From positions 50,519 through 114,518 of the forward strand of contig NZ_VILB01000006.1 of assembly GCF_009712035.1 (NCBI RefSeq): a DNA stretch of 64,000 bases, written 5' to 3'. A model generated the notes under the pieces. That model saw nothing but the letters and a program-made list of their open reading frames with translations. It did not search any database and was not told where the DNA came from. The stretch comes from Anabaena sp. UHCC 0187 (GTDB lineage Bacteria > Cyanobacteriota > Cyanobacteriia > Cyanobacteriales > Nostocaceae). Positions 1 through 9,661 of this stretch are shown piece after piece; the first letter of the stretch is position 1; every line of letters begins with the position of its first letter. The translations under genes were made by a program, and so were the position numbers.

Positions 1-1687
1 GGGCAATTTCAAACCCAGGTTGTCCCTTTTGTATTTTTTTAGCAACTTCGATAGCGCGATTATAGGTAGATGCTTGTTCAGGAATAATTAACGCTTTAGC
101 TGCATCTAAGAGAGTTTTATTGCTCACATATTGCTTGGCTTCTAGTTGCCATTGTTGAATGACAGTTTGAGCTTGAGAATAAAGCGGCTCTTTTTTGGTA
201 ATTAGCTGGGCAGTTACTATAGCATTTTCATATTGTTTTTGTTGGGCTTGTGCTTGTGCTAACTCTAAAATCATCTGACACCAAACCTGAATATTCTGCA
301 CAGATGTGGCATATAGTGGTGCATCCGGTGGAATTCTTTGGGTTTTAGCGATCGCAATACTTAAATGATCAGGTTTGGTGGCAACGAGAGACATTTTTTT
401 TAGCTCTAAAATGGCTTGATTCCGTTTCTTGGAGTCTGTATTAAAACTGATTTGGGCGTGGCTGGAATTTTGATTAGTGGCGAAAATCTGGGGAAATTGA
501 GGTTTGCTAGTCCTATTATTAGATACTGTTTTTGAGAAATTTTTAAACCGGAAACTCTCGTGATTGCGGAGCAAAAATGTAGCAATTAAAGCTACTATCA
601 CCATAGTCCCGCCACCCCAGATGATAAATTGTTGCCAAATGGGTGTTTCCGACTGATTTGAGGGATAGGTGTTGGGGGTGGTGACATGAGGGATAAATCT
701 GCCCCCTGGCTGGGATTCTGGGGCAGTTGTTAGAGTCTGATTGCTGGCGACAAGTGGCTCGGAAACTGATGTGATTGCTAAATTTTCCTCGGTCGTTATG
801 TTGCTTAAAGTAGTTTCTGCGGAAGCATTTTCTGTCCACCAAGCTTTGTCTGTGGTGTTAACAAAGGCATTGTTTTCTATTTTTACGGGTTGTGCAGTCC
901 CAGTGACTGCAAAACTTTCTTCTGGGAAAATTAGTGCTTCCGAGTTTTCATCTAATGTCAACGTCGGTAAAATAGCTGTCTGTTGAGCAGGAATCACCGT
1001 CACAGGATTTTGGACTGGCCGCCAATGGTGTTGACAAAGTTTGGGGGTAAGATAACTCAGATAAGCTGCTAAATCAGGGAAGTTGTATCCTTTCCCAGAA
1101 CCCAAAGCTTCTAATAATGCTGCTGTGAAAAAGCCGTGACCTAATTCTGTGCTTTCATGGGAAAATTCTTCAGGTTGACAAGAAATAATTGCCCCCATTT
1201 GCAGTTCTTGGGTAAGTTCGATGATTTCTTGTCCTACGGGTGCATCTGCTTGAGTCCCAAAAGCGCGGTTAATATCAAAGATGAGTAAGACATTGATCCC
1301 AGTAACTTGCAAGCTTTGCATCAGAGATCGCATTTCTATACCAGTTTCGGGAACTTGCTCAGGATTTCCTCCGACTGGCATTAAATAATCTTTTTCTTTG
1401 TAGTTAACCCCATAGCCGCTAAAGAATAACCATAAATAATCTCCTGGCTGCCAAAATGTAGCTGCTAATTCTTCTAGCAACGAGAGAATATTTTCTTTTG
1501 TAGGGTAGGAGGATTTATCTCCTATGGGGGGCGAAGTGTTGGTCATTAACAAGCATTGTTCTGATACAAAACCTGCTTGTGTCACCAAAAAATCTTTAAT
1601 TGCCTCAGCATCTGCTTGAGCGCAACTTAGAGGTTGGAATAATTGATATTGATTAATGCCAATTGTGATCGCCCAGTATTTTACCAT
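1..1687 (-). CDS. Caspase-fold (peptidase C14-like) protein without catalytic dyad, partial
   Basis: My translation from the ATG at 1687 gives an N-terminal caspase-like domain (about residues 3-230), a low-complexity linker, one membrane helix near residue 350 and a C-terminal helical region still open at the window edge. The start MVKYWAITIGINQY is typical of cyanobacterial metacaspase/orthocaspase proteins. The usual catalytic His motif SGHG reads SGYG (Tyr92) and the usual DxC motif reads DIN (Asn140), so both catalytic residues are replaced. Family knowledge: cyanobacterial caspase homologues with such substitutions are regarded as non-proteolytic and possibly scaffold or regulatory proteins. 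The 3' end lies outside the window, so the full domain set is unknown. A 153-bp gap separates it from the divergent gene downstream. Confidence 0.85.
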   Translation of the reverse strand, partial: MVKYWAITIGINQYQLFQPLSCAQADAEAIKDFLVTQAGFVSEQCLLMTNTSPPIGDKSSYPTKENILSLLEELAATFWQPGDYLWLFFSGYGVNYKEKDYLMPVGGNPEQVPETGIEMRSLMQSLQVTGINVLLIFDINRAFGTQADAPVGQEIIELTQELQMGAIISCQPEEFSHESTELGHGFFTAALLEALGSGKGYNFPDLAAYLSYLTPKLCQHHWRPVQNPVTVIPAQQTAILPTLTLDENSEALIFPEESFAVTGTAQPVKIENNAFVNTTDKAWWTENASAETTLSNITTEENLAITSVSEPLVASNQTLTTAPESQPGGRFIPHVTTPNTYPSNQSETPIWQQFIIWGGGTMVIVALIATFLLRNHESFRFKNFSKTVSNNRTSKPQFPQIFATNQNSSHAQISFNTDSKKRNQAILELKKMSLVATKPDHLSIAIAKTQRIPPDAPLYATSVQNIQVWCQMILELAQAQAQQKQYENAIVTAQLITKKEPLYSQAQTVIQQWQLEAKQYVSNKTLLDAAKALIIPEQASTYNRAIEVAKKIQKGQPGFEIA

Positions 1688-1879
1688 CCCGCTCTTTGTC
1701 GGTTGTTGTTTGCCGGAAATTGCTGTTAGCACGGGGCTTTAAGCACAAAGCTAACTTATGTTTGATAGTTTAGGTAATTTTCACCTATTTTTTAAATCCG
1801 TTGTAGTTTATACAACATAAATAATCGTAAAATACTTGCAGTGGATTTCGATTATAGATCATTTAGGAGCTACAAGTTT

Positions 1880-2476
1880 ATGTTCAGGATTTATACACAA
1901 CAACCTTTTTTGGTTATCCCCTTTTCACTTATTGGCCAAGTTAGCAAAAAAATCCGGATCATTCATAGTGGATTTTGGCTTTTACTAGCCGTTCCTTTAT
2001 GGTTAACTACGGAAGTAATTGCTCCGCAAATTGTTCAAGCTTATACTGCTAGAGTAGATTTGCTGATCGAGCGCTTACCAGAGGAAAGCTATGAAAACGT
2101 GCTGAGAAGGGCGGAAGCAGCCGCTAGAGCAACAACTCAACGTAGTTTTGATCAAGATATTTTGGTAACAGAAGTATCTGTTATTATTTCAGCACAAAAT
2201 CAGGGAGCAATCGCACCAATCTTATCATTAGAAGTCAGTCGTCCTCAATGGCAACAACGCCCAGATCCCCAACTTTGGACAAATTACTTCAAAACATCCC
2301 GCTTTTTACTGTTATTTGATAAACAAATCACAACTACTCAACCAGCAGCTACTACAACTCCAGCCCCTAATAACGTCAACCCAGCAGAAAAATCCAATAA
2401 TCCAGCCCCTAATAACGGCAACCCAGCAGAAAAACCCAATAATCCACCCTCTAATGTTCAGCCACAAAAGCCATAA
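1880..2476 (+). CDS. Conserved cyanobacterial hypothetical protein, one N-terminal membrane segment
   Basis: The frame is open from a GTG at 1841, but the ATG at 1880 has an AGGAG motif nine bases upstream and is the better start, giving 198 residues. A hydrophobic stretch at about residues 30-55 looks like a signal anchor or signal peptide. The middle part is a mixed helix/strand domain rich in basic and acidic residues, and the tail is a low-complexity Pro/Asn/Thr region with two copies of a NPAEK-NNPAPNN-like repeat. No family is recognised with certainty. It is divergent from the caspase-like gene and upstream of rpmF; the 87-bp gap to rpmF suggests separate control. Confidence 0.6.
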   Translation: MFRIYTQQPFLVIPFSLIGQVSKKIRIIHSGFWLLLAVPLWLTTEVIAPQIVQAYTARVDLLIERLPEESYENVLRRAEAAARATTQRSFDQDILVTEVSVIISAQNQGAIAPILSLEVSRPQWQQRPDPQLWTNYFKTSRFLLLFDKQITTTQPAATTTPAPNNVNPAEKSNNPAPNNGNPAEKPNNPPSNVQPQKP

Positions 2477-2563
2477 TCGGAATAACAGTTCTTTTTATAG
2501 TGCCTGATGTCAATTAATCGCTTAGAATAGGAAGGTTGTAAATAATCACGATATACCGCTGTC

Positions 2564-2740
2564 ATGGCTGTTCCTAAGAAGAAAACATCAAAATCTAAAC
2601 GAGATAAACGCCGCGCTACTTGGAGACATAAGGCTGTTGTTGAAGCGCAAAAAGCTATCTCTCTCGGTAAATCCATTTTGAGTGGCCGTTCTAAATTCGT
2701 CTATCCAACTGCTGAGGAAGCAGAAACCGAAGAATCTTAA
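2564..2740 (+). CDS. rpmF: 50S ribosomal protein L32
   Basis: A 58-codon gene beginning [18 protein letters not shown], the hallmark N-terminus of bacterial L32, followed by a basic helix-rich body and an acidic end (AEEAETEES), a length normal for the cyanobacterial protein. L32 is a small protein of the large ribosomal subunit near the peptidyl-transferase region. Unlike in many bacteria it is not followed by plsX here. The zinc-binding cysteines found in some L32 proteins are absent, so this is the Cys-free form. Confidence 0.95.
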   Translation: MAVPKKKTSKSKRDKRRATWRHKAVVEAQKAISLGKSILSGRSKFVYPTAEEAETEES

Positions 2741-2746
2741 AGAAGA

Positions 2747-2869
2747 ATTCAGTAGTCTCCAATTCAGGAGTCAGAATAAATTTAAATGGAATTTTCCCTC
2801 AAAAGAAAATCTTCCAGTTAGATTCTGACTCGGTTACTCCTGGGCGCAAAGCCTGCGCCCCTACTGAAT
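2747..2869. repeat. Nested foldback element between rpmF and the aldehyde dehydrogenase gene
   Basis: Outer arms ATTCAGTAG (2747-2755) and CTACTGAAT (2861-2869) are perfect inverted repeats. Inside them AGTCAGAAT (2769-2777) pairs with ATTCTGACT (2822-2830), and GGGCGCA (2841-2847) pairs with TGCGCCC. The element probably ends rpmF transcription as well. A related stretch (AATTCAGGAGTCAG followed by GAATAAAT) occurs at 55050-55078, so it belongs to a dispersed family. Confidence 0.65.
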
Positions 2870-2874
2870 TTCTA

Positions 2875-4257
2875 TTAAATACCGATAATTCGTTTCAACA
2901 GCGATAATTTACCCTGATAGGGTGCGTATCGCCAATTTATATCCAAAGAAAATGAGTTTTGCAAGACGCTTTTATAATGGGAAAAGGTGTCAAAACCAGC
3001 TTTACCGTGATAGCTGCCCATCCCACTATCACCCACACCCCCAAATGGTAAGGAAGAAACAGCAACCTGCATTACTGTGTCATTAATACATACTCCCCCA
3101 GAGGAGGTTTCCTGTAAAATGCGTTTTTGCAGGCTTTTATTTTGGGAAAATAAATATAAAGCCAGAGGTTTTGGTCGAGAGTTAATTAAGGTAATAGCTT
3201 CATTGATATCTGTATATTCAATGATTGGTAAAATTGGACCAAAAATTTCCTCTTGCATTACCATATCTGTTAAAGCAACATTTTCTACTACAGTGGGAGC
3301 AATATAAAGTTCTTCTGGTTTAGTTTCTCCACCAATAATCACTTCACCACATTTGAGTAAATTAGTTAATCTGTCAAAATGTTTTTGATGAATAATTCGG
3401 GCATAATCAGGACTGGTAGCGGGATTTTCGCCATAAAATTCTTTTAGACATCTTTTCAAAGCATTGACTAAATCTGGTTTGATTTTTTTATCTACTAAAA
3501 GATAATCAGGGGCAATACAAGTTTGTCCAGCGTTAATAAATTTTCCCCAAGCAATCCGTTTAACAGTATGTTCTAGATTAATGTCCGTATCAATGATACA
3601 AGGACTTTTTCCCCCTAATTCCAAAGTAACTGGAGTCAGGTGTTTTGCAGCAGCTTCCATAACAATTTTACCAATGGCTGTACCACCAGTAAATAAGATG
3701 TGGTCAAATTTTTCTGCTAGTAGTTGTTGACTGGTTTCTACTGCTCCAGGCACGACTGTAATGTATTCTGGAGAAAAGTATTTATGAATAAGTTCTGTGA
3801 TTAAATCAGAAGTATGAGGTGCGAGTTCTGAAGGTTTAATTATGGTGCAATTTCCCGCAGCGATTGTCCCAACTAAAGGTGAGATAATTAACTGAAAAGG
3901 ATAATTCCAAGGACTAATAATTAAAACCACTCCTAACGGTTCTGGATATATCTTAGCCCCATAGGGAAATAAGTCTAAAGGAACGGCTGCTTTTTTCGGT
4001 TTTATCCAACTATTGATATGTTTGAGGGCATAATCAATTTCTTTTGTAACAGTGATTTCTGTAGCGTAAGTTTCAAATTCTGGTTTATGTAAATCTGCTT
4101 TTAATGCTTGGATAATTGCTTCTTTATTCTCAATTACTAATTGTTTGAGGGTTTTGAGTTGGCTAATCCGAAAATCAACATCTTTAGTTTTACCAGCTTG
4201 GAAAAACTGCCGTTGTTTAGTAATAATTTCGGCGCATTTTGGTAATTTATTAGTCAT
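2875..4257 (-). CDS. Aldehyde dehydrogenase, class 3-like
   Basis: A 460-residue NAD(P)-dependent aldehyde dehydrogenase of the short class-3 type. Visible are SPWNYP (115-120), the nucleotide-binding FTGGTAIG (189-196), the general-base Glu213 in LELGGKSP and the nucleophile Cys247 in NAGQTC. Length matches class-3 family members (about 450-490). Family knowledge: cyanobacterial homologues oxidise medium- and long-chain or apocarotenoid aldehydes to acids. The C-terminus is hydrophobic, as in family members that associate with membranes. It lies 70 bp downstream of ureC on the same strand, but no functional link to urease is evident. The exact substrate cannot be read from sequence. Confidence 0.93.
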   Translation of the reverse strand: MTNKLPKCAEIITKQRQFFQAGKTKDVDFRISQLKTLKQLVIENKEAIIQALKADLHKPEFETYATEITVTKEIDYALKHINSWIKPKKAAVPLDLFPYGAKIYPEPLGVVLIISPWNYPFQLIISPLVGTIAAGNCTIIKPSELAPHTSDLITELIHKYFSPEYITVVPGAVETSQQLLAEKFDHILFTGGTAIGKIVMEAAAKHLTPVTLELGGKSPCIIDTDINLEHTVKRIAWGKFINAGQTCIAPDYLLVDKKIKPDLVNALKRCLKEFYGENPATSPDYARIIHQKHFDRLTNLLKCGEVIIGGETKPEELYIAPTVVENVALTDMVMQEEIFGPILPIIEYTDINEAITLINSRPKPLALYLFSQNKSLQKRILQETSSGGVCINDTVMQVAVSSLPFGGVGDSGMGSYHGKAGFDTFSHYKSVLQNSFSLDINWRYAPYQGKLSLLKRIIGI

Positions 4258-4327
4258 TATTACTCTTCACTACAAATGTAATTTGCAAATATTTATCGTT
4301 ACTATTAGTAAATATTTCAGTCATATT

Positions 4328-6055
4328 CTAAAACAAAAAGTATCTTTGTGCCATTGGTAAAACTGTGGCAGGTTCACAAGTTAATAATTCACCATCTGCG
4401 CGAACTTCATAGGTTTCAGAATCTACTTCAATGTGAGGTAAGGCATCATTTAATTTCATATCCTGCTTAGTTAATTGACGAGTTCCCGAAACAGCAACTG
4501 CTAATTTTTTCAACCCTAATTGTTGAGGAATTTCTTTTTCTAAAGCTGCTTGAGAAACAAAAGTTAATGATGTCGCATTTCTCGCACCTGCAAAACTGCC
4601 AAACATCGGGCGCATATATACAGGCTGAGGTGTGGGAATGCTGGCATTGGCATCACCCATTTGTGACCAAGCAATCATACCCCCTTTAATCACCATTTCC
4701 GGTTTAACACCAAAAAATGCAGGTTTCCATAAACACAAATCTGCGATTTTTCCCGCTTCCACAGATCCTACATACTCAGAAATACCATGGGTGATTGCTG
4801 GATTAATAGTATACTTAGCAACATAGCGTTTAGCTCGAAAATTGTCTGACCTCTCCCCCAACCCCTCTCCTACAAGGTGAGGGGAGAGTGTTCCGCGCTG
4901 TACCTTCATTTTGTGTGCTGTCTGCCAAGTCCGAATTATTACTTCACCGACACGCCCCATTGCTTGGGAATCGGAAGCAATCATACTAAACGCGCCTAAG
5001 TCGTGCAATATATCTTCAGCGGCAATAGTTTCTCTACGAATACGAGATTCAGCAAAAGATACATCTTCAGGGATGGCAGAGTCTAAGTGATGACATACCA
5101 TCAACATATCTAAATGTTCATCTAGGGTGTTGACGGTGTAAGGACGGGTGGGGTTAGTGGAAGATGGTAAAACGTTACTTTGTCCACAAACTTTAATAAT
5201 GTCGGGTGCGTGTCCTCCTCCAGCCCCTTCTGTGTGGTAGGTGTGAATAGCACGATGTTTAAAAGCCGCAATAGTATCTTCGACAAATCCGGCTTCATTG
5301 AGAGTATCAGTGTGAATTGCTACTTGCACATCATACTCATCAGCAATAGTTAAACAAGTATCAATTGTGGCAGGAGTAGTTCCCCAATCTTCATGGAGTT
5401 TTAACCCCATTACTCCGGCTTCAACTTGTTCGATAAGTCCTTCTGGTTTACTTGTGTTACCTTTACCTAAAAATCCCAAATTGACAGGAAAAGCATCCGC
5501 CGCTTGTAGCATTCGGTAAATATTCCAGGGTCCAGGGGTGCAAGTTGTGGCATTTGTCCCTGTGGCTGGGCCTGTACCGCCACCGATCATCGTGGTGATA
5601 CCGGAAGCAATAGCTACTTCAATTTGTTGAGGACAGATAAAATGGATGTGGGTATCAATTCCCCCCGCAGTGAGGATCATTCCTTCTCCTGCTAAAGCTT
5701 CGGTTCCCGGACCAATAATAATATCTATATTGTCTTGAATATAGGGATTTCCGGCTTTACCAATTTTGTAAATTTTGCCATCTTTAATGCCAATATCTGC
5801 CTTGACAATACCCCACCAATCGAGAATCAAAGCATTAGTAATAACTAAATCTACTGCACCATCATGATTAGAAATTGGGGATTGTCCCATCCCATCTCTA
5901 ATTACTTTTCCACCACCAAATTTCACTTCATCGCCATAGGTTGTAAAATCTTGTTCTACTTCTATAAATAATTCTGTGTCTGCTAACCTAATTTTATCAC
6001 CCACTGTGGGCCCATAAGTTTCCGCATAAGCGGAACGATTCATTCTATAACTCAT
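4328..6055 (-). CDS. ureC: Urease subunit alpha, carrying an in-frame repeat insertion
   Basis: A 575-residue catalytic subunit of the nickel enzyme that hydrolyses urea to ammonia and carbamate. Metal-ligand motifs are intact: [13 protein letters not shown] with the lysine to be carbamylated, AIHTDTLNE, the flap motif VCHHLD and ASDSQAMGR. Usual length is about 568-570; the excess falls at residues 390-402, where the loop after MKVQRG reads [13 protein letters not shown]. That stretch is encoded by a palindromic CTCTCCCC...GGGGAGAG repeat (4851-4888), and normal sequence resumes with [13 protein letters not shown]. The gene is separated from ureDAB by an opposite-strand gene, so it must be transcribed from its own promoter in 6056-6275. 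Accessory genes ureE, F and G are not in the window. Confidence 0.97.
   Translation of the reverse strand: MSYRMNRSAYAETYGPTVGDKIRLADTELFIEVEQDFTTYGDEVKFGGGKVIRDGMGQSPISNHDGAVDLVITNALILDWWGIVKADIGIKDGKIYKIGKAGNPYIQDNIDIIIGPGTEALAGEGMILTAGGIDTHIHFICPQQIEVAIASGITTMIGGGTGPATGTNATTCTPGPWNIYRMLQAADAFPVNLGFLGKGNTSKPEGLIEQVEAGVMGLKLHEDWGTTPATIDTCLTIADEYDVQVAIHTDTLNEAGFVEDTIAAFKHRAIHTYHTEGAGGGHAPDIIKVCGQSNVLPSSTNPTRPYTVNTLDEHLDMLMVCHHLDSAIPEDVSFAESRIRRETIAAEDILHDLGAFSMIASDSQAMGRVGEVIIRTWQTAHKMKVQRGTLSPHLVGEGLGERSDNFRAKRYVAKYTINPAITHGISEYVGSVEAGKIADLCLWKPAFFGVKPEMVIKGGMIAWSQMGDANASIPTPQPVYMRPMFGSFAGARNATSLTFVSQAALEKEIPQQLGLKKLAVAVSGTRQLTKQDMKLNDALPHIEVDSETYEVRADGELLTCEPATVLPMAQRYFLF
4851..4888. repeat. 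Palindromic CTCTCCCC repeat inside ureC
   Basis: Arms CTCTCCCC (4851-4858) and GGGGAGAG (4881-4888) enclose AACCCCTCTCCTACAAGGTG. The core CCCTCTCCTACAAGG also occurs at 47443-47457 in an intergenic repeat cluster. It stays in frame within ureC, adding or replacing about 13 residues. Confidence 0.85.
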
Positions 6056-6275
6056 ACAATCATCTATTTACTACTTCCCAATTTTGTCATATTTTTATCT
6101 CCCTTACCCGGTTATAAAATTTTGGAGATTGTCATAAAAATAAAAAGATTATCATTACCAACAATAATTGAAGGTTATAAAAATACGTAACAGATTGACC
6201 CAATTACAACACAAGTATGATATTTAATAAAGTTAGCTAAGTTGAATTTTTTTTTACTGAATACACTAAATAATT

Positions 6276-8963
6276 ATGTCTAGTAACTTTTCCAGGCTTA
6301 GAAGAACCGCAAATGCTCAACATCTACAAAGAATTACTACGGACGAACCCGAGGTAGAAGACATAACATATATAGAAACAAGTGAGACAAAAAATACTAA
6401 AATATCACCCCAAGAAAAAGCTGAAATTTTTGAATTGGAAGGAGTTATCCGAAATTTAGAGAATAGCTTTCAGGAAATTTCTTCTATTGAAGATCCAGTC
6501 AAACGGGAGTACAAAATCCTTCAGGAAGCGAAAAGGCTAGATATCCCACCCGAAACCTATCGGCGAATGTGGGAATTTTACTGCTCAGAACAAGAACCAG
6601 AACCAGAGAAGCATTTATGGTTAAACCCCCTCACGTTTTTAGATCAACGACTGGGAGACTTTGTTAAATGGTGTGAAAATGTTTCTCTCTACAGTTTAGC
6701 CACAGTTATTGGTCAATTTACATTGTTAGCGGCAATGGGAGCTTACTTTGTGGAAGCACCTCAGAGAGAAAAAGAGGCTCTTGATAACGCTAGACAAGAA
6801 ATTAGAAATCAGAAGGGAGTTGAATATTCTGAATCAAGAATTGAAGCTATAGAATATCTGAATAAAGCCTGTGAGAGTCTATTGGGAGAACAAGCTCCCA
6901 AGGCCAACTTAGAAGGAGTTGAACTTAATAAGTGTTATAAATTTGAATGGAATTGGGGTAGGATTGCCCAATGGCCACCGCAGTTTTACAGATATGAAGG
7001 ATTTGACCTGTCCCGAATGGATTTATCCGGCGTAAATTTAAGCGGAGCAAACCTTGAGGGGGCAAACCTGGAAGAAGCTAATTTAGAGGGCGCAAACCTG
7101 GAAAGAGCAAATCTGAAAGGAGCAAATTTGAAAGGTGCGAACCTCAAAGGGGCAATTCTCAGAGCCGCTTATTTGGAGAAAGCCAATTTAGAGGAAGCGA
7201 ATCTTGATAGCAGCCGCATGAGTCGGATTTATTTAAGAGATGCTAACTTAAGCAAAGCATCACTAATTAACTCTCGCTTGCTATGGGCTGATTTAGAAGG
7301 GGCAAATCTCAACCAAGCAAATTTTCAAGGTTCTAATCTTAGCCGTGCTAATCTGCAAAGTGCTGATCTCTACAAAACTAATTTCAAAGCAGCTTTGCTT
7401 CGCTATGTGGATATGGGGAATGAAACAATCACAATTGGCACTGAATTTGAGCGTGCTAACCTGAAACGAGCTAAGTTTTGGTCAGTGGATCAACTGAAAC
7501 GATCTTATAATTGGGACAAAGCTGCTAAAGATAAAAACTGGGAAGCAGAAACTATCAAAGACACCCCAGATAAGTATAAAATCGGATTTATTGTTCCCAA
7601 CGATAACTTAACCTATAAGTTGTATCAACAAGGCTTAGAAAGGCTGGCTAAAGAAAATAAACAAGTCGAAATTATCCCCATTAAAACTGGAGAAACTGTT
7701 CAGGAAGAAGCTCAAGGGATCAAACAACTACTCACTCAAGATGTTGATGCGATCGTGATGAGACCTCTAGATCCACAGAAATCTGTACCTAGTATTCTCC
7801 AGGCTTATGTTTCCGGTGTGGTGGTAGTTAATATCGGTGATTGCTTGCCCAAAGAAGCTCAGAAAGTCGTGTTTGCTTGTTATGAAAGTGATTCTTCACG
7901 CATGGGTTATGATCTAGGGCAGTATATGGGCAATGCGGCATTAGACAGGAACAGGAAACAGGTAAAAGACCTAAATGTGGGTTTAGTTGATGGGGCAGAT
8001 TCAACCCGTCTTTATCCTTATTTACAGGGCTTTTTCCAAGGGATAAAAGATACCAATGTCAAATGGACGGAAACGGGAACGACTGATGCTAGAACCCCAG
8101 AAGATGTGGATAAAGTGAAAGCTATGCTCAAACGCCACCCAAATATTAATGTTTTGTGGGGTGGTTCGGAAATGACTACAGAAATTGCTCTCCAAGCAGT
8201 TAGGGAATTGGGGTTAAAGAAAAAGGTAACTGTGTATGGGATTGTTCCTTTAACTCGTAAGTTGGCAAATATGCTGCTTGACCCTAATCAACCTCTGCAA
8301 TCAATTGTGGATGAAGCTCCCAGCTATGCGGCTGAGGAGGCTGGTAAACACGCAATTAGTGTCATTGAAGGGAAAATTTCCAAAGAATATAAACACATAG
8401 TATTCCAACATCGCTTACTGACCGTCACTGACCGGAAAAAAGTCAATGATTTGATGGGTAACGCGCTGGATTTAGAGAAAAATACGCTCAAAAAACTAAT
8501 TCCTCTGCAAGCTGGAGCTAGTCTGATACCTACCTCAATTCCCTCTAGTTTAGATCCTTCTATTGCTAATTCTCTAACAGCTATTACCGATGAGAAAAAG
8601 ATCCAGAAGTTGCAAGAGGATCTACAAAAACTCATTGTTCAAAATTGGCAAATATCTAACAACAAAGAATCTAAGGAAACATCTGTTAATTTTGATCGAG
8701 ATTTAGTTTATCGGGTGTTGGTAGATTCAGAAGGAGCAATTGTTTCCTATGAGCCAATTGATAAATTGGCGATTGATTTACTGCAAACCACACCTTTACC
8801 TAAATTGTTATCTAAACCTGATGACGGTAAGGCAAAAGATGACACTCTCATATTACCTACTAAGCTAGTAATTAGTAAGTCTGTAACCGAATTTAAGGTT
8901 GTATTTAGTCCCAGTGGTAAAGTTGAGTTGAAATGGGGAGAAAGTTTCTTGGCAGATGAATAA
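6276..8963 (+). CDS. Membrane-anchored pentapeptide-repeat / periplasmic-binding-protein fusion
   Basis: An 895-residue multidomain protein. Residues 1-135 are charged and probably cytoplasmic; 138-162 form a single membrane helix. About 242-400 hold some thirty A(N/D)LxG-type pentapeptide repeats (ANLEGANLEEANLEG pattern). About 430-725 resemble a type-I periplasmic sugar-binding domain (YKIGFIVPNDN, AIVMRPLD, GLVDG, VLWGGSEMTTE), as in ribose/xylose-binding proteins and LacI-type sensors. The last 170 residues are unassigned. The domain order suggests a ligand sensor held outside the membrane on a quadrilateral beta-helix. It lies between ureB and ureC in the opposite orientation and is divergent from ureC (220 bp). 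A link to urea or ureide sensing is speculation. Confidence 0.82.
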   Translation: MSSNFSRLRRTANAQHLQRITTDEPEVEDITYIETSETKNTKISPQEKAEIFELEGVIRNLENSFQEISSIEDPVKREYKILQEAKRLDIPPETYRRMWEFYCSEQEPEPEKHLWLNPLTFLDQRLGDFVKWCENVSLYSLATVIGQFTLLAAMGAYFVEAPQREKEALDNARQEIRNQKGVEYSESRIEAIEYLNKACESLLGEQAPKANLEGVELNKCYKFEWNWGRIAQWPPQFYRYEGFDLSRMDLSGVNLSGANLEGANLEEANLEGANLERANLKGANLKGANLKGAILRAAYLEKANLEEANLDSSRMSRIYLRDANLSKASLINSRLLWADLEGANLNQANFQGSNLSRANLQSADLYKTNFKAALLRYVDMGNETITIGTEFERANLKRAKFWSVDQLKRSYNWDKAAKDKNWEAETIKDTPDKYKIGFIVPNDNLTYKLYQQGLERLAKENKQVEIIPIKTGETVQEEAQGIKQLLTQDVDAIVMRPLDPQKSVPSILQAYVSGVVVVNIGDCLPKEAQKVVFACYESDSSRMGYDLGQYMGNAALDRNRKQVKDLNVGLVDGADSTRLYPYLQGFFQGIKDTNVKWTETGTTDARTPEDVDKVKAMLKRHPNINVLWGGSEMTTEIALQAVRELGLKKKVTVYGIVPLTRKLANMLLDPNQPLQSIVDEAPSYAAEEAGKHAISVIEGKISKEYKHIVFQHRLLTVTDRKKVNDLMGNALDLEKNTLKKLIPLQAGASLIPTSIPSSLDPSIANSLTAITDEKKIQKLQEDLQKLIVQNWQISNNKESKETSVNFDRDLVYRVLVDSEGAIVSYEPIDKLAIDLLQTTPLPKLLSKPDDGKAKDDTLILPTKLVISKSVTEFKVVFSPSGKVELKWGESFLADE

Positions 8964-9020
8964 GAGTTACACTAAAACAGATATAATGTCTGCTCTAATT
9001 ATGCAATTGAAATTTGTTTT

Positions 9021-9326
9021 TTAGAGATTTCCATTGATTTTGCCGTTGAATCCATAGATTTGACGGCTACCAACTAGAGGAACTAGAGTAACTTCTTTTT
9101 CATCTCCTGGTTCAAATCTCACGGCTGTTCCGGCGGGGATATCTAATCTCATTCCTCGCGCTTTTTCTCTGTCAAAGTTTAAAGCGGTATTAACTTCGTA
9201 AAAGTGAAAATGTGAACCAATTTGAATTGGTCTGTCTCCTGTATTTCCTACTATTAATTCAGTGGTGGGACGACCTGCATTTAATTCGATTTCACCTATT
9301 GGGGTAATAATTTCTCCGGGGATCAT
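9021..9326 (-). CDS. ureB: Urease subunit beta
   Basis: A 101-residue urease beta subunit: MIPGEI at the start, the conserved [15 protein letters not shown] and the [17 protein letters not shown] segment are all present, and length is normal. It packs around UreA and UreC in the trimeric enzyme. It follows ureA by 22 bp in the same operon; downstream on this strand there is no ureC but the 3' end of a converging gene 57 bp away. Confidence 0.97.
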   Translation of the reverse strand: MIPGEIITPIGEIELNAGRPTTELIVGNTGDRPIQIGSHFHFYEVNTALNFDREKARGMRLDIPAGTAVRFEPGDEKEVTLVPLVGSRQIYGFNGKINGNL

Positions 9327-9348
9327 AATTTTTTCCTTTGCGTGAAAA

Positions 9349-9651
9349 TTATCTAATTGGATTATGTACAGTTACCAACTTTGTCCCATCAGGAAAAGTG
9401 GCTTCTACTTGGACATCATGAATCATTTCTGGAATTCCTTCCATGACATCATCACGAGTTAATAAAGTTGTGCCATAGCTCATTAAATCTGCTACAGTTT
9501 GACCATCTCTTGCTCCTTCCAAAATAGCCGCAGAAATAAAAGCAATTGCTTCAGGATAATTCAATTTTAAACCTCTATTTTTGCGTCTTTCCGCGACTAA
9601 AGCAGCGGTAAAAATTAATAATTTGTCTTTTTCCTGGGGTGTAAGTTGCAT
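9349..9651 (-). CDS. ureA: Urease subunit gamma
   Basis: A 100-residue gamma subunit beginning [35 protein letters not shown], a near-diagnostic sequence for UreA, with the conserved [31 protein letters not shown] end (here starting IPEMIHDV). It structurally supports the catalytic subunit. It lies 10 bp downstream of ureD and 22 bp upstream of ureB, so ureD-ureA-ureB form one transcription unit. Confidence 0.97.
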   Translation of the reverse strand: MQLTPQEKDKLLIFTAALVAERRKNRGLKLNYPEAIAFISAAILEGARDGQTVADLMSYGTTLLTRDDVMEGIPEMIHDVQVEATFPDGTKLVTVHNPIR

Positions 9652-9661
9652 TTTTTATCCT

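Noticed and set aside
1841..1879. GTG start at 1841 for the 198-residue protein
   Set aside because: The ATG at 1880 has an AGGAG motif at proper spacing.
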